Shown: positions 32,451 through 41,846 of the stretch, one piece after another | Position numbering within the stretch: the stretch's first letter is position 1 | How the letters are laid out: the number at the start of each line of letters is the position of its first letter | Assembly (NCBI GenBank): GCA_009772935.1 | Contig: WOUR01000005.1 | Span: 62,001-126,000 of the forward strand | Origin: Rhodospirillaceae bacterium | GTDB lineage: Bacteria > Pseudomonadota > Alphaproteobacteria > Reyranellales > Reyranellaceae | Direction: 5' to 3' | Length of the DNA: 64,000 bases | The notes under the pieces: model-generated | What the model was told of the DNA's origin: nothing | The model's database searches: none | The model's input: the letters and a program-made list of their open reading frames with translations, nothing else | Program-made: the position numbers and the translations under genes

Positions 32451-33278
32451 TTAGCGTGCGTTCAGCACCGCGGCGCAGGCGGCCGGCAGCTTGGGGCGGT
32501 AGGGCTTGGGTGGTGTGGTCGGGGGTACCAGCGGCGCCTTGCGGAACCACGACTCGAGCGCTTCGCCGCAACCGTCGTCCTGCGCGTAGTCGGCCTGCGG
32601 CTGGCACTGCGGATTGCCGGGCGGACAATAAAGGCGGACGTGAAAATGCGAGTCGTGCCCGTACCAGGGCACCAGCTTGCGCAGCCACGAGCGGTCGCCG
32701 CCGGTGGTCTGGCAAAGCCGCTGCTTGATCCATTTGTTCACGAAGATGCGGTCGAGATTCGGCATCTGTGCGGCGGTCCGGAGCAGCAAGACATGCTGCT
32801 CGTTGAATACCGAATCGTCGATGCCGCTGTCGTCGGCCTTCACCAGCGAACGCAGGCGCGGATTCTCGCGGTCGGCCGGCGCACGGCGCGCACCGGGCTG
32901 GCGCTCGAACCAGATGTCGGCGTCGAGCCCGATCTGGTGACTGGCATGGCCCGACGGGGCGGGGCCGCCGCGCGGCTGGCCGATGTCGCCGATATAGAGA
33001 TGGGCCTGGCCGGCGGCCCGCATCTTCTCCGCCAGGGTCCTGATGAAGTCGATGGCGACGGGCTGGCCCCAGTAGCGGTTGCGGCTGACCCGGATGGCCT
33101 CGTAGCCCGGACCCTCCAGCGGCAGCGCCTGCGCCCCCTGGAGGCAGCCCGCGGTGTAGAAACCGATCGACTGCGTCGGGCCGGGCGCGGGCGTCTGGAC
33201 CGTGGCCCAGTCGTCGGCGCGGGCGGCGTTCGTGAGGAAAAGGAGAGCCGCGAGCAGCGGAACCGCGAAGCGCATCAT
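32451..33278 (-). CDS. mepA: Penicillin-insensitive murein endopeptidase
   Basis: About 275 residues. Periplasmic zinc D,D-endopeptidase that cuts peptidoglycan cross-links. The signal peptide MMRFAVPLLAALLFLTNA ends at ARA. Family motifs are present: SIGFYTAGCLQGAQALPLEG, GDIGQPRGGPAPSGHASHQI then GLDADIW (metal His and Asp), and WYGHDSHFHVRLYCP (His ligands). Conserved Cys pairs are seen (AGCLQG, LYCPPG, DDGCGEAL). The start ATG 33278 gives a clean signal peptide but has no strong ribosome site. Confidence 0.94.
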   Translation of the reverse strand: MMRFAVPLLAALLFLTNAARADDWATVQTPAPGPTQSIGFYTAGCLQGAQALPLEGPGYEAIRVSRNRYWGQPVAIDFIRTLAEKMRAAGQAHLYIGDIGQPRGGPAPSGHASHQIGLDADIWFERQPGARRAPADRENPRLRSLVKADDSGIDDSVFNEQHVLLLRTAAQMPNLDRIFVNKWIKQRLCQTTGGDRSWLRKLVPWYGHDSHFHVRLYCPPGNPQCQPQADYAQDDGCGEALESWFRKAPLVPPTTPPKPYRPKLPAACAAVLNAR

Positions 33279-33315
33279 CTTGTTGGCAGGATAGTCGCTC
33301 GCTAAGACTTTGCCC

Positions 33316-34116
33316 ATGACGGACTACGAGTTCCTCGAGATCGACCGCCAGGGCGCTGTCTCCCTGCTGACCCTGAACCGGCCGCAGCGGCGCAATGCGC
33401 TGACACACCGCATGATGCTGGAGTTGGAGGACGCCTTCGTGGGCATCGGCAACGACGCGGCCTGCCGCGTGCTGGTCCTTCGGGGCGCGGGTGGGCACTT
33501 CTGCGCCGGCGGCGACCTCGACACGATGGCCGACCTGCCTCCGGTGGCGTCGGGCGGCACCGACCCGCTGCTTCCCACCTATCGGCAGTTTGGCAATGCG
33601 CTGCTGGCCCTCGAGGCCCTGCCGCAAGCCACCGTCGCCGTCGTCGAGGGATCGGCGGTCGGGGCGGGGTTCGGCATGGCCTGCTGCTCTGACGTCGTGA
33701 TCCTGCGTGAGGATGCCCGGTTCGGCATTCCCGAGCCCCGGGTGGGCTTCATCCCCTCGCAGATCGTCCCGTTCCTGGTCCGGCGACTCGGAGAAGGGCC
33801 GGTGCGCGACCTCGCCGTGACCGGTCGTGTGATCGATGCCGCCGAGGCCTACCGGCTCGGGGTCGGACGCCATCTCTGCGCGACCGGCGCCGAGGTCGAG
33901 GCGACGCTGCGAGACCTGCTGGACGATATTTTGAGGATGGAGCCCAAGGCGCTGGCCGTGGCCAAGCGGCTGGTTCTGTCCTGCGCGAAGAAGGATGATC
34001 TCGACGTGCTCGACGAGGCGGCTGCAAGCCTGGTCGGCCTGCTGCGCCAACCGGAGGCGGCCGAAGGCATCCGGCATTTCATGGCGAAGACCACGCCGTC
34101 GTGGGCCAGGAGATAG
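33316..34116 (+). CDS. Enoyl-CoA hydratase/isomerase family protein
   Basis: 266-residue crotonase-fold enzyme. The oxyanion-hole segments are GGHFCAGGDLDTM and GSAVGAGFGMACCSDVVI. The catalytic-glutamate region reads FGIPEPRVGFIPS, with one Glu where classical hydratases carry two (Glu144 and Glu164 in rat), so the reaction could be hydration, isomerisation or something else. The start ATG 33316 diverges from MepA across 37 bases. The dioxygenase gene follows 2 bases after the stop, suggesting an operon. Confidence 0.9.
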   Translation: MTDYEFLEIDRQGAVSLLTLNRPQRRNALTHRMMLELEDAFVGIGNDAACRVLVLRGAGGHFCAGGDLDTMADLPPVASGGTDPLLPTYRQFGNALLALEALPQATVAVVEGSAVGAGFGMACCSDVVILREDARFGIPEPRVGFIPSQIVPFLVRRLGEGPVRDLAVTGRVIDAAEAYRLGVGRHLCATGAEVEATLRDLLDDILRMEPKALAVAKRLVLSCAKKDDLDVLDEAAASLVGLLRQPEAAEGIRHFMAKTTPSWARR

Positions 34117-34118
34117 AC

Positions 34119-34955
34119 ATGCGAAACTATCGGCACATCGAAGTGAGACCGGTCGCGGGCGCCCTGGGCGCGGAGATCCGCGGCGTGGACATGGCGCAGG
34201 ATCTCGACGCCGAGATCGTGGCGGAACTGCGCCAGGCGCTGCTCGACCATCTCGTGATCTTCCTGCGCGGTCAGACCGTGACGCCGATGCAGCAGCTCGG
34301 CTTCGCGCGGAAGTTCGGTGAGCCGGTCGAGTATCCGCAGCTCAAGGGGCTGCCCGAATCGCCGATGATCACGCCGGTGGTTAAGCTCGAACATGAGCGC
34401 AACAACTTCGGCGGCATCTGGCACTCAGACACGACGTACCTGCCGATCCCGCCGATGGGCAGCATGCTGCTGGCGCGCGAGGTGCCGCCGTTCGGCGGCG
34501 ACACGATGTTCGCCAACCAGTATCTCGCCTACGAGGCATTGTCGGACGGGCTGAAGGCGACGCTCGACGGTTTGATCGGCGTGAGTTCCTCGGCCAAGGC
34601 CGACGTCACCAAGACCCGCGAGGATCGCATGAAGGCGGCGGGTGCCGAGCTCAAGGTCATGACGGCCGAGCATCCGATCGTGCGGACCCACCCGGAAACC
34701 GGCCGCAAGGCACTCTATACGTCCGACGCCCACACCGCACACATCAAGGGATGGACCGAGAAGGAGAGCCTGCCGCTGCTGCGCTTCCTGTGGGAGCACC
34801 AGACGCGGCCCGAGTTCACCTGCCGCTTCCGCTGGGAAGCCGGCTCGCTGGCCTTCTGGGACAACCGCTGCGCCATGCACAATCCGATCAACGACTATCA
34901 TGGCTACCGGCGGGTCATGCACCGGATCACGCTGGCAGGCGACAAGCCGCGATAA
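34119..34955 (+). CDS. TauD/TfdA-family Fe(II)/2-oxoglutarate dioxygenase
   Basis: 278 residues. The iron facial triad is visible: His102 and Asp104 in IWHSDTTY, and His254 in WDNRCAMHNP. Arg269 in VMHRITLAG would bind the 2-oxoglutarate carboxylate. The N-terminus RHIEVRPVAGALGAEIRGVD is typical of TauD/TfdA. It oxidises a small acid, sulfonate or phenoxy compound with O2 and 2-oxoglutarate. The true substrate is unknown. It lies between the enoyl-CoA hydratase and the CorC-type genes on one strand. Confidence 0.93.
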   Translation: MRNYRHIEVRPVAGALGAEIRGVDMAQDLDAEIVAELRQALLDHLVIFLRGQTVTPMQQLGFARKFGEPVEYPQLKGLPESPMITPVVKLEHERNNFGGIWHSDTTYLPIPPMGSMLLAREVPPFGGDTMFANQYLAYEALSDGLKATLDGLIGVSSSAKADVTKTREDRMKAAGAELKVMTAEHPIVRTHPETGRKALYTSDAHTAHIKGWTEKESLPLLRFLWEHQTRPEFTCRFRWEAGSLAFWDNRCAMHNPINDYHGYRRVMHRITLAGDKPR

Positions 34956-34967
34956 AGGGAGAAGGAC

Positions 34968-36278
34968 ATGTCCGGAGCGGGCGGTTTGCTGACGGTCCTG
35001 GTGCTGGTCGTTGCCAATGGATTCTTCGTGGCTGCCGAATTCTCGCTGGTGGCCGTTCGCCGCAGCCGGGTGATCGAACTGGCCGCCTCGGGCCGGATGA
35101 ATGCCACCGCGCTTGTGCGGGCCCTCGACCATCTCGATTCCAATCTCGCCGCCACGCAGCTCGGCATCACCATCTCGTCGCTGGCGCTCGGCTGGATCGG
35201 CGAGCCGGCGATCGCTCATCTCATCGAAGCGCCTCTGGCCGAGGTCTGGGGCACGACGGGCGGCATCAGCGCGTACGCGATCGCCGTCGGCATCTCCTTC
35301 GTCCTGATCACGGCACTGCACATCGTTCTGGGCGAGCTCGCGCCCAAGAGCCTGGCCCTCCAGCGAAGCGAAAGTACGGCCCTGTGGGTGGTGCGCCCGC
35401 TCAGCCTGTTCCGGTGGCTGCTCAGCCCGGCGATCCTGGTGCTGAATGGCATGGGAAACCTCGTGCTGAGACTGTTCGGGCTGCGGCCCGGAACCGGCGA
35501 GGAGTCCCTGCATTCGCCCGGTGAGCTCAAATTGCTGGTCGAGGCCAGCCAGGATGCCGGCCTCCTGCAGGATGCGCAGGAGGAGGTCGTGGTGCGCGCG
35601 CTCGACATCGGCAATCGCCGCATCGGTGAGATCATGACGCCGCGCACGGAGCTCGACTGGGTCGACGTCAAGGACGATCGCGACGAGATCGTGCGGACGG
35701 TCCTGGAGAGCCCCTACGAGCAGATGCTGGTGGGGCATGGCAGCATCGACAACCTGCTGGGCGCGGTCACCAAGACCGACCTGCTGAACCAGATGCTGCG
35801 CGATGGTGCCCTCGATCCGGGGGCGGTGGTGGCGACGCCGCTGATGGTCCACGAGGGCATGCCCATCTTCAAGGTACTGGAGCAGTTCAAGAAGGCCCCG
35901 GTGCGGCTCGCCGTGGTGGTCGACGAGTATGGCGGCATCGAAGGCATCGTCACGCAGACCGACTTGCTTGAGGCGCTGGCGGGAGACCTGCCGGAAGCGG
36001 CGGGCGAGCATCCCGACATCTACGAGCGCGAGGACGGCTCGCTGCTGATCGACGGCATGGCCCCGGTACACGCTACTCTCGACCGGCTGCAGCTCAAGAC
36101 GCTGCCGGTCAGCACCAGGTTTCACACGATTGCGGGCTTTGCCCTGGCCCAGCTCGGCCATGTGCCGGGTGCCGGGGAGCAATTCACCTACGAGGACTGG
36201 ACCTTTGAGATTGTCGACATGGATGGGCGGCGTATCGACAAGCTCCTGGCGCGGCGGACGCCCACGCTCGAGGCCTAG
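34968..36278 (+). CDS. HlyC/CorC (CNNM) family transporter with CBS domains
   Basis: 436 residues. Order of parts: N-terminal DUF21/CNNM membrane domain (residues 1-190; FVAAEFSLVAVRRSRV and LGWIGEPAIAHLIE are signature segments), a CBS pair (around IGEIMTPRTELDW and VVVDEYGGIEGIVTQTDLL), and a C-terminal CorC_HlyC domain (GMAPVHATLDRL to FEIVDMDGRRIDKLL). Members are implicated in Mg2+ or Co2+ efflux. ATG 34968 has GGAG upstream. The stop is 45 bases from the convergent penicillin-acylase gene. Confidence 0.94.
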   Translation: MSGAGGLLTVLVLVVANGFFVAAEFSLVAVRRSRVIELAASGRMNATALVRALDHLDSNLAATQLGITISSLALGWIGEPAIAHLIEAPLAEVWGTTGGISAYAIAVGISFVLITALHIVLGELAPKSLALQRSESTALWVVRPLSLFRWLLSPAILVLNGMGNLVLRLFGLRPGTGEESLHSPGELKLLVEASQDAGLLQDAQEEVVVRALDIGNRRIGEIMTPRTELDWVDVKDDRDEIVRTVLESPYEQMLVGHGSIDNLLGAVTKTDLLNQMLRDGALDPGAVVATPLMVHEGMPIFKVLEQFKKAPVRLAVVVDEYGGIEGIVTQTDLLEALAGDLPEAAGEHPDIYEREDGSLLIDGMAPVHATLDRLQLKTLPVSTRFHTIAGFALAQLGHVPGAGEQFTYEDWTFEIVDMDGRRIDKLLARRTPTLEA

Positions 36279-36323
36279 AGTGGACCACGCGGGCCAAGGG
36301 AGCGCGCCACTCCAGTGAGGCCG

Positions 36324-38759
36324 TCAGCGCGCCGGCGGGTTGAGCGTTATCGTACCGATGGCGCTGCGCGCCGTTTCGGCGCGGGTGCCGCCGATGTTGA
36401 TGTAGGCGAGGTTCTGCCAGGGGACGACGAAATTGCGGGCCCACGGCGAGAGCATGTTGCCCGACTGGCCTAGCGGCGTCGCGAAGCGGCTGTTCTCCAG
36501 ATCGCTGAAATCGTAGATGCCGCGATAGCCGGCACCGTGCACGGCATCGAACGGCCGGTTGCCCCTGAAGGAAGGGGAGGCGCGGTTAAGTGTCTGGTTG
36601 CCTCCGTCCGCGGGATAGCGCACCGATGCGATGTTGCGCAGCAGCGGCACGCCGTCGAACAGCGGATGGCGATGAACGGCGTAGTGTTCGTGGCCCCATT
36701 GCCATTTGGTCATGTCGGGACCCTGACGGCGCGAGATCCAGTCGAGTGCCCGTTCGAGCGCGAGCGCAATGGCGGTTTCGCAGGTCTCGGCCACCTTGGT
36801 GCCGCCGTCGTCGCACCAACCCGGCTGGTCGCGCAGGATACGGACCATCAAGGGCACGTTGGGCACGGCGATCGAATTGAAGAGGTCATCGCCCAGTTCG
36901 TCGGCGAGCAGGCCGCGCTGCAGCTCGGTGATCCAGGCATCGTAGATTAGCGGCTCGGGCCGGCTCGCCAGCATGAACATGTTCCAGCGGGCGAGCAGGT
37001 CGCGCGCCTGCGCAGCGCGCGCGTTGCGCGGCTCGCCCTTCAACAGGTAGGGCAGCATATCGGCGGCATCGAGCGCGAGATTGTCGGCCTGCATGACGAT
37101 CATGCCGTAGACCGGATGACGTTCGACCTCACCCAGGAGCTGGGCGGCGCGGCGCTGCCGGTAGGGTTCGGCCCAGTCCTTGCTGATGAAGTGGCGATAG
37201 TCGTTGGGCACCAGCCGACCGTTGGCGTTGACGATCACGCCGCCGACCGGATTGTAGACGCGGGGCAACTCGTCGAACGGCACGAAACCTGCCCAATCGT
37301 ATTCGGACGTCCAGCCCGGCACCGGCATCGAGCCATCGCCCTTGCGCCGGATGGGCACGCGTGCCGGCGAGATGAGGCCGATGTTCCCCGACGTGTCGGC
37401 ATAGACCATGTTCTGCATCGGCGAGACGATGCGACGGGCGGCCGACAGGAATTCGTCCCAGTTCTGCGCCGAGCCGACGCGGGCAAAGCCCTCCGCCGAG
37501 GTATCGGCGCCGTCGAGCGCGGTCGCCTGCAGCGCGAGTACATGCCCCTGCGGCGTGAGGTTTTCGCCCCGGCGGACGAAGTCGTCGATCACAGGACCGT
37601 GGCGCGTCTCGCGCACCCGCATCGTGACCGGATCGCCCCAGGCGACGTTGATGGTCTCCTCTCGAACCGCGAAAGGGCGGGCGCCGTCCGGCGTGATGTA
37701 GCGGTTGGGATCGGTCGGATCGACGCGCTCGACGAAGACGTCCTGGCTGTCGAGGTTCGTGGTCGTGAATCCCCAGCCGATGGTTCCATTGTGGCCCAGC
37801 ACGACGGCGGGGGAGCCCGGCGAGGTGGCCCCGCGAATGTCGAAGCCCGGGCCGACCAGGCGTGCGAGGTACCAGACGCCCGGGAAGGAGAAGCCGAGGT
37901 GCGGGTCGTTGGCCAGCAACGGCCGTCCGGACACGGCGTGCGCGCCTGAAAGCACCCACTCGTTGGAGGCTTCCCGCTTGCGCGTCACCTCGTTGTCGGT
38001 GCCGTGGAAAATGCGGTCGAGATCGATGTCCTTTACGGCGGCCATGACCATCGACAGGGTCGAGTCCTTGCTGTCGCCGGACGGCTCGATCAGGAACTTC
38101 ACGCCGTCCTCGCCGATCTTCTTCGACAGCTGCAGCCGCAGCAGCTCGGCCCGCCAGTTGCCGTCGAGCCCGAGCGCCATGAGCTTGGCCCAGACCAGCG
38201 AATCCGCCGGTCGCCACGGTTCAGGCCGGTAGCGGCCGGCGGACAGGAGCTTGATCAGCGTGAGTTCCAGCCCGAATTTCTGGTCGTCGTCCGAGAGTCG
38301 TGCATTTACGCCCGCAGCGTAGGCATCGAGCCGCGTGCGCATGGCGGGCGAGAGGGCATTCACGCTCTCCGAGGCGCGGCGGTAGACCCCGAGGCCGCGC
38401 ATGGTCCGGTCGCTGTCGACGAGGCCGCTGCCGACCAGACGTGGCGGCACGAGTTCTGCCAGGCGTCCCTGGCCGATGCGGCGCATCAGTTCCATCTGCC
38501 AGAAGCGGTCCTGGGCGTGGACGTAGCCCAGGGCGAAGGAGGCATCCTCGATCGAGCCCGCGATGATGTGCGGGACCGCGTTCTTGTCACGCAGGATCTC
38601 GACCGGCGCCTTCAGGCCGACCACGTCCATCGTGCCGCTGTAACTGGGCAGCGCGCCGCGGACATGGAAGTAGATGCCGGCGAGGAAGACCGCGAGCGCC
38701 AGCGCCGTGCCGACCAGGAACTTTCCCAGAAAGGCGGCGACGCGGAGCAACAGCCTCAC
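36324..38759 (-). CDS. Penicillin acylase family protein (Ntn hydrolase)
   Basis: 811-residue precursor. The N-terminal hydrophobic segment (residues 5-30) is a signal or anchor, so the enzyme is exported. The autocatalytic Ntn nucleophile is predicted as Ser265 in EASNEWVLSG, which would become the new N-terminus of the beta chain, followed by the family segment SGRPLLANDPHLGFSFPGVW. The Asn of NANGR and the HAQDRFWQMELMRR motif are also typical. Such enzymes hydrolyse beta-lactams, N-acyl homoserine lactones or other amides, so natural roles include quorum quenching. It ends a unit with the CoA-transferase gene 4 bases upstream. Confidence 0.94.
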   Translation of the reverse strand: MRLLLRVAAFLGKFLVGTALALAVFLAGIYFHVRGALPSYSGTMDVVGLKAPVEILRDKNAVPHIIAGSIEDASFALGYVHAQDRFWQMELMRRIGQGRLAELVPPRLVGSGLVDSDRTMRGLGVYRRASESVNALSPAMRTRLDAYAAGVNARLSDDDQKFGLELTLIKLLSAGRYRPEPWRPADSLVWAKLMALGLDGNWRAELLRLQLSKKIGEDGVKFLIEPSGDSKDSTLSMVMAAVKDIDLDRIFHGTDNEVTRKREASNEWVLSGAHAVSGRPLLANDPHLGFSFPGVWYLARLVGPGFDIRGATSPGSPAVVLGHNGTIGWGFTTTNLDSQDVFVERVDPTDPNRYITPDGARPFAVREETINVAWGDPVTMRVRETRHGPVIDDFVRRGENLTPQGHVLALQATALDGADTSAEGFARVGSAQNWDEFLSAARRIVSPMQNMVYADTSGNIGLISPARVPIRRKGDGSMPVPGWTSEYDWAGFVPFDELPRVYNPVGGVIVNANGRLVPNDYRHFISKDWAEPYRQRRAAQLLGEVERHPVYGMIVMQADNLALDAADMLPYLLKGEPRNARAAQARDLLARWNMFMLASRPEPLIYDAWITELQRGLLADELGDDLFNSIAVPNVPLMVRILRDQPGWCDDGGTKVAETCETAIALALERALDWISRRQGPDMTKWQWGHEHYAVHRHPLFDGVPLLRNIASVRYPADGGNQTLNRASPSFRGNRPFDAVHGAGYRGIYDFSDLENSRFATPLGQSGNMLSPWARNFVVPWQNLAYINIGGTRAETARSAIGTITLNPPAR

Positions 38760-38763
38760 CGGG

Positions 38764-39921
38764 TCAACCGCCCAGATAGGCGAGGATCGCGTCGCGGTCG
38801 CCGTCGAGGTCCGGCGCAGCCGGTCGTGTCGTCGGATCGGGGAAGGCCGACATCTTGAGGGGATTGCCCGCCAGCTTCAGCATGCCGCCGCTGCCGTCCG
38901 GCACGTCGACCAGCATGTTGCGCGCGGCGACCTGCGGATGTTCGATGGCCTGCGCGATGTTGTTGATCGGGCCGCAGGGCACACCGCCCTTCGACACGAC
39001 GGCGATCCAGTGATCGGTCGTGTTGGTCTTCAGCACGGACTCGATTTCCTGCTTCAGCTTCTGCTGGCTCTTCTGGCGCAGCGCGTTCGACTTGTAGGCC
39101 GGATCGGTCGCCATGTCGGAACGCCCGAGCGCCTCGCACATCTTGACGAACAGGCTGTCGTTGCCGGCGGCGATGATCATGGAGCCGTCGGCCGTGGCGA
39201 AGGCCTCGAAGGGCGTGATGGTGGGATGGCGGGCGCCGAGCGGGCCCGGGATTTCCTTCTCCACGGTGTAGCGCATGATCGCATTCTCGAGCAGCGCGAG
39301 CTGGCAGTCGAACATCGCGATGTCGACCTTGGTGGACTCGCCGGTCTTGAGCCGGTGCACGAGCGCCGCATTCACCGCCACGGCCGTGTAGAGGCCTGCG
39401 CCGATGTCGCCGATCGACATGCCGACCCGGCTCGGCGGCTGGCCCTCGTTTCCGGTGATGCTCATGATGCCGCCCTGGCCCTGCATGACCATGTCGTAGG
39501 CGGGGTCCTTGGAGTTCGGGCCGGTGTGGCCAAAGCCCGACGCCGAGGCGTAGATCAGCTGCGGATACCTGGCATGGAGCGTCTCCCAGCCGTAACCCAG
39601 CTTCTCCATCGTGCCGGGGCGGAAGTTCTCGACCACCACGTCGGCCTTCTCGAGCAGCTTTTCGAAGATCTTGCGGTGCTCGTCGTTCTTCAGGTCGAGC
39701 GCGATGCTCTCCTTGCCGCGGTTCACCGAGGCGAAATAGGTCGACTTGCCGTTTACGAAGGGACCGTAGGCGCGGGCGTCGTCGCCGCCCTTGGGCGGCT
39801 CGACCTTGATCACCCGGGCGCCCATTTCGGCCATCAGAAGGGTGCAGTAGGGGCCCGCCAGGATGCGGGAGAGATCGACGACGAGAATGCCCGATAGTGG
39901 GCCCTTGGTATTCTGGGTCAT
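38764..39921 (-). CDS. CaiB/BaiF (type III) CoA transferase
   Basis: 385 residues. Family III CoA transferase: an N-terminal LSGILVVDLSRILAGPYCTL segment, FGHTGPNSKDPAYDMVMQG, and the catalytic aspartate in SIGDIGAGLYTA. It moves CoA between carboxylic acids; the acid is unknown. It is only 4 bases upstream of the penicillin-acylase gene on the same strand, so the two are presumably co-transcribed. The DMT-family gene lies 9 bases upstream of it on that strand. Confidence 0.94.
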   Translation of the reverse strand: MTQNTKGPLSGILVVDLSRILAGPYCTLLMAEMGARVIKVEPPKGGDDARAYGPFVNGKSTYFASVNRGKESIALDLKNDEHRKIFEKLLEKADVVVENFRPGTMEKLGYGWETLHARYPQLIYASASGFGHTGPNSKDPAYDMVMQGQGGIMSITGNEGQPPSRVGMSIGDIGAGLYTAVAVNAALVHRLKTGESTKVDIAMFDCQLALLENAIMRYTVEKEIPGPLGARHPTITPFEAFATADGSMIIAAGNDSLFVKMCEALGRSDMATDPAYKSNALRQKSQQKLKQEIESVLKTNTTDHWIAVVSKGGVPCGPINNIAQAIEHPQVAARNMLVDVPDGSGGMLKLAGNPLKMSAFPDPTTRPAAPDLDGDRDAILAYLGG

Positions 39922-39930
39922 GTCCGGTTC

Positions 39931-40806
39931 TTAGCCAGTGGATCGCCGCGAATCCAGCCACACATTGACCGCCGCCGCCGAGATCACGATGACGCCACCG
40001 AACAAGGTGAGATCGTCCGGTTTTTCGCCATCGAACAGCCACACCCAGACCGGACCCAGCACCAGTTCGAGCAGGCCGAGCAACGAGGCCTGGGCGGCCG
40101 GAATGCGCTTCAGGCTCGCCATGTAGAGGAGCAGGCCGACCGCGAGCTGGCCGGGGCTGAGCGCGAACAGCCACGGAAGCTGCGACCAGGTCACGTTCTC
40201 GGGGTGGGCGAACGGAAGGGCCACGAGGCCCGAGATGAGGCCGGCCAGCCAGATCGAGGGTGTCATGCCGAGGTCGCGCCGGTGGCGGACCACGACGTAG
40301 TTGCCGCTCATGCACAGGACCACGATGAGGGCGACCGCCATCCCGGCGAGTGCGCCGGGCTGCAGGGAACCGGCCACGCTGATCGCCAGCCCGACGACGG
40401 CGGCTGCCATGGCAAGGATCGTGTGACCATGCAGGGGCTCGCCCAGGAAGAGGCGGGCGGCGAGGGCGGTGATGAACGGCGTCGCGCCGAACATGATCAG
40501 GACGTTGGCGACCGGCGCGAGGCCAAGCGCCAGGATGAAGCTCACGAAACTTCCGGCGAGCAGCACGGCGCTGAGCAGCAGGGCGGGCCCGCCGTTGCGC
40601 ACATCGATCAGGATTTGCCGACGCTGCCAGAGGAGCAGCGGCAACATGGTGACGACGAGCAGGGCGGAGCGCCAAAACGACACATCCCACGCAGGAAGGT
40701 CGATCCGTCGCACGATGACGCCCGCCGTGCTGAAGGTGATCGCGGCGGCGACGGCGAACAGCACCCCGAGCAGGGCGGAACTTGGCGAGGCGGTGGACGT
40801 TTTCAT
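39931..40806 (-). CDS. EamA/DMT-family transporter
   Basis: About 291 residues with ten predicted membrane segments arranged as two EamA repeats, the second beginning near ALIVVLCMSGNYVVVRHRRD. Segments such as ITFSTAGVIVRRIDL and KRIPAAQASLLGLLELVLGP (helix 9 motif) are typical. It is probably an exporter of amino acids or metabolites. ATG 40806 is chosen because the longer frame would overlap the divergent hydrolase gene. It is the first gene of a minus-strand unit with the CoA transferase and penicillin acylase. Confidence 0.92.
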   Translation of the reverse strand: MKTSTASPSSALLGVLFAVAAAITFSTAGVIVRRIDLPAWDVSFWRSALLVVTMLPLLLWQRRQILIDVRNGGPALLLSAVLLAGSFVSFILALGLAPVANVLIMFGATPFITALAARLFLGEPLHGHTILAMAAAVVGLAISVAGSLQPGALAGMAVALIVVLCMSGNYVVVRHRRDLGMTPSIWLAGLISGLVALPFAHPENVTWSQLPWLFALSPGQLAVGLLLYMASLKRIPAAQASLLGLLELVLGPVWVWLFDGEKPDDLTLFGGVIVISAAAVNVWLDSRRSTG

Positions 40807-40835
40807 CGAAACGAAGATGTGAATACGGACCGACC

Positions 40836-41846
40836 GTGCCCCCGTCCATTGATTCCCTGAATTTGCCACCCTTCAAGCCGCGCTTCCCATGGTGGGGACC
40901 GGACCTGCAGACCATTGCCGTCCTGCTGACGGGGGCCCGTGCGACGGATCTCGCGCCCCATACGAGCGAGCGCATGGCCTTTCCGATGGCCGATCGCACC
41001 GGCGATATCCTCCTCGGCATGCTCGACCGACCGGCCAAACCTGTTGAGGCCCGGCCGTTGGTCCTGCTGGTCCACGGCCTGACGGGCAGCGAAGGCAGCT
41101 CGTACATGCTGAACGCGGCGCGGCACCTGCTCGACAGCGGCTACTGCGTGCTGCGCCTCAACTTGCGGGGCGCCGGCCCCTCGCGTCCCTATTGCCGAGA
41201 GCACTACCATCTCGGGCGCACAGCCGATTTCCGACGCGTGCTCTCGCAACTGCCGGAAGACCTGACGGAAAACGGCATGTTTGCCGTCGGGTATTCTCTG
41301 GGCGGTGCCATGTTGCTGAAGTACCTCGGCGAGGAAGGCACGTTCTCGCCTCTCCGCGGAGCCGCCACGATCTGTGCGCCGATCGATCTCCTGCGGACGT
41401 GCACGCATATGTCGCGTACTCGTAACTGGCTCTATCAAGCCTACCTGCTGAATGACATGAAGGCAGAGGCGCTGGCGCCGGGCGCGCTGACCTCGCCGGA
41501 AGAGCGGAAGGTGATCCGGGCTGCGCGCAGCGTCAGAGAGTACGATGACCGGTTTATCTCCCCGCGTTACGGCTTCCGCGGTGCCGAGGATTACTACGAA
41601 CTTTGCTCGCCGCTCGCTTTCATGCCCGAGATCCGCGTTCCCACGATGGTCATCGCCTCGTGCGACGATCCCTGGATTCCCGTCGAGTACTATCGGGAGT
41701 TCAAGTGGACAGACAATCCGTCTCTCGTGCCGCTGATGCCGCCGACCGGCGGGCATATCGGCTTTCATGCCCATGACAGCATGCGTCCCTGGTGCGATCT
41801 CGCGGTGGAGAAATTCATCGACCGACTTGCTAACATGGAGACGTGA
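40836..41846 (+). CDS. YheT-like alpha/beta hydrolase, first of tandem pair
   Basis: About 336 residues of the YheT/UPF0017-type esterase family. The opening LPPFKPRFPWWGPDLQTI is characteristic. Nucleophile elbow GYSLGGAML (Ser), oxyanion region LVLLVHGLTGSEGSSYM, acid DDPWIP and histidine GGHIGFH are all visible. The start is probably GTG 40836; an upstream ATG would run into the divergent transporter gene. The stop overlaps the next gene by GTGA (41843-41846). The natural ester is unknown. Confidence 0.9.
   Translation: MPPSIDSLNLPPFKPRFPWWGPDLQTIAVLLTGARATDLAPHTSERMAFPMADRTGDILLGMLDRPAKPVEARPLVLLVHGLTGSEGSSYMLNAARHLLDSGYCVLRLNLRGAGPSRPYCREHYHLGRTADFRRVLSQLPEDLTENGMFAVGYSLGGAMLLKYLGEEGTFSPLRGAATICAPIDLLRTCTHMSRTRNWLYQAYLLNDMKAEALAPGALTSPEERKVIRAARSVREYDDRFISPRYGFRGAEDYYELCSPLAFMPEIRVPTMVIASCDDPWIPVEYYREFKWTDNPSLVPLMPPTGGHIGFHAHDSMRPWCDLAVEKFIDRLANMET

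Noticed and set aside
36278..36312. GAGTGG and CCACTC as a terminator between the CorC-type and penicillin-acylase genes
   Set aside because: A short stem with a 23-base loop and no T-run is not a convincing terminator.
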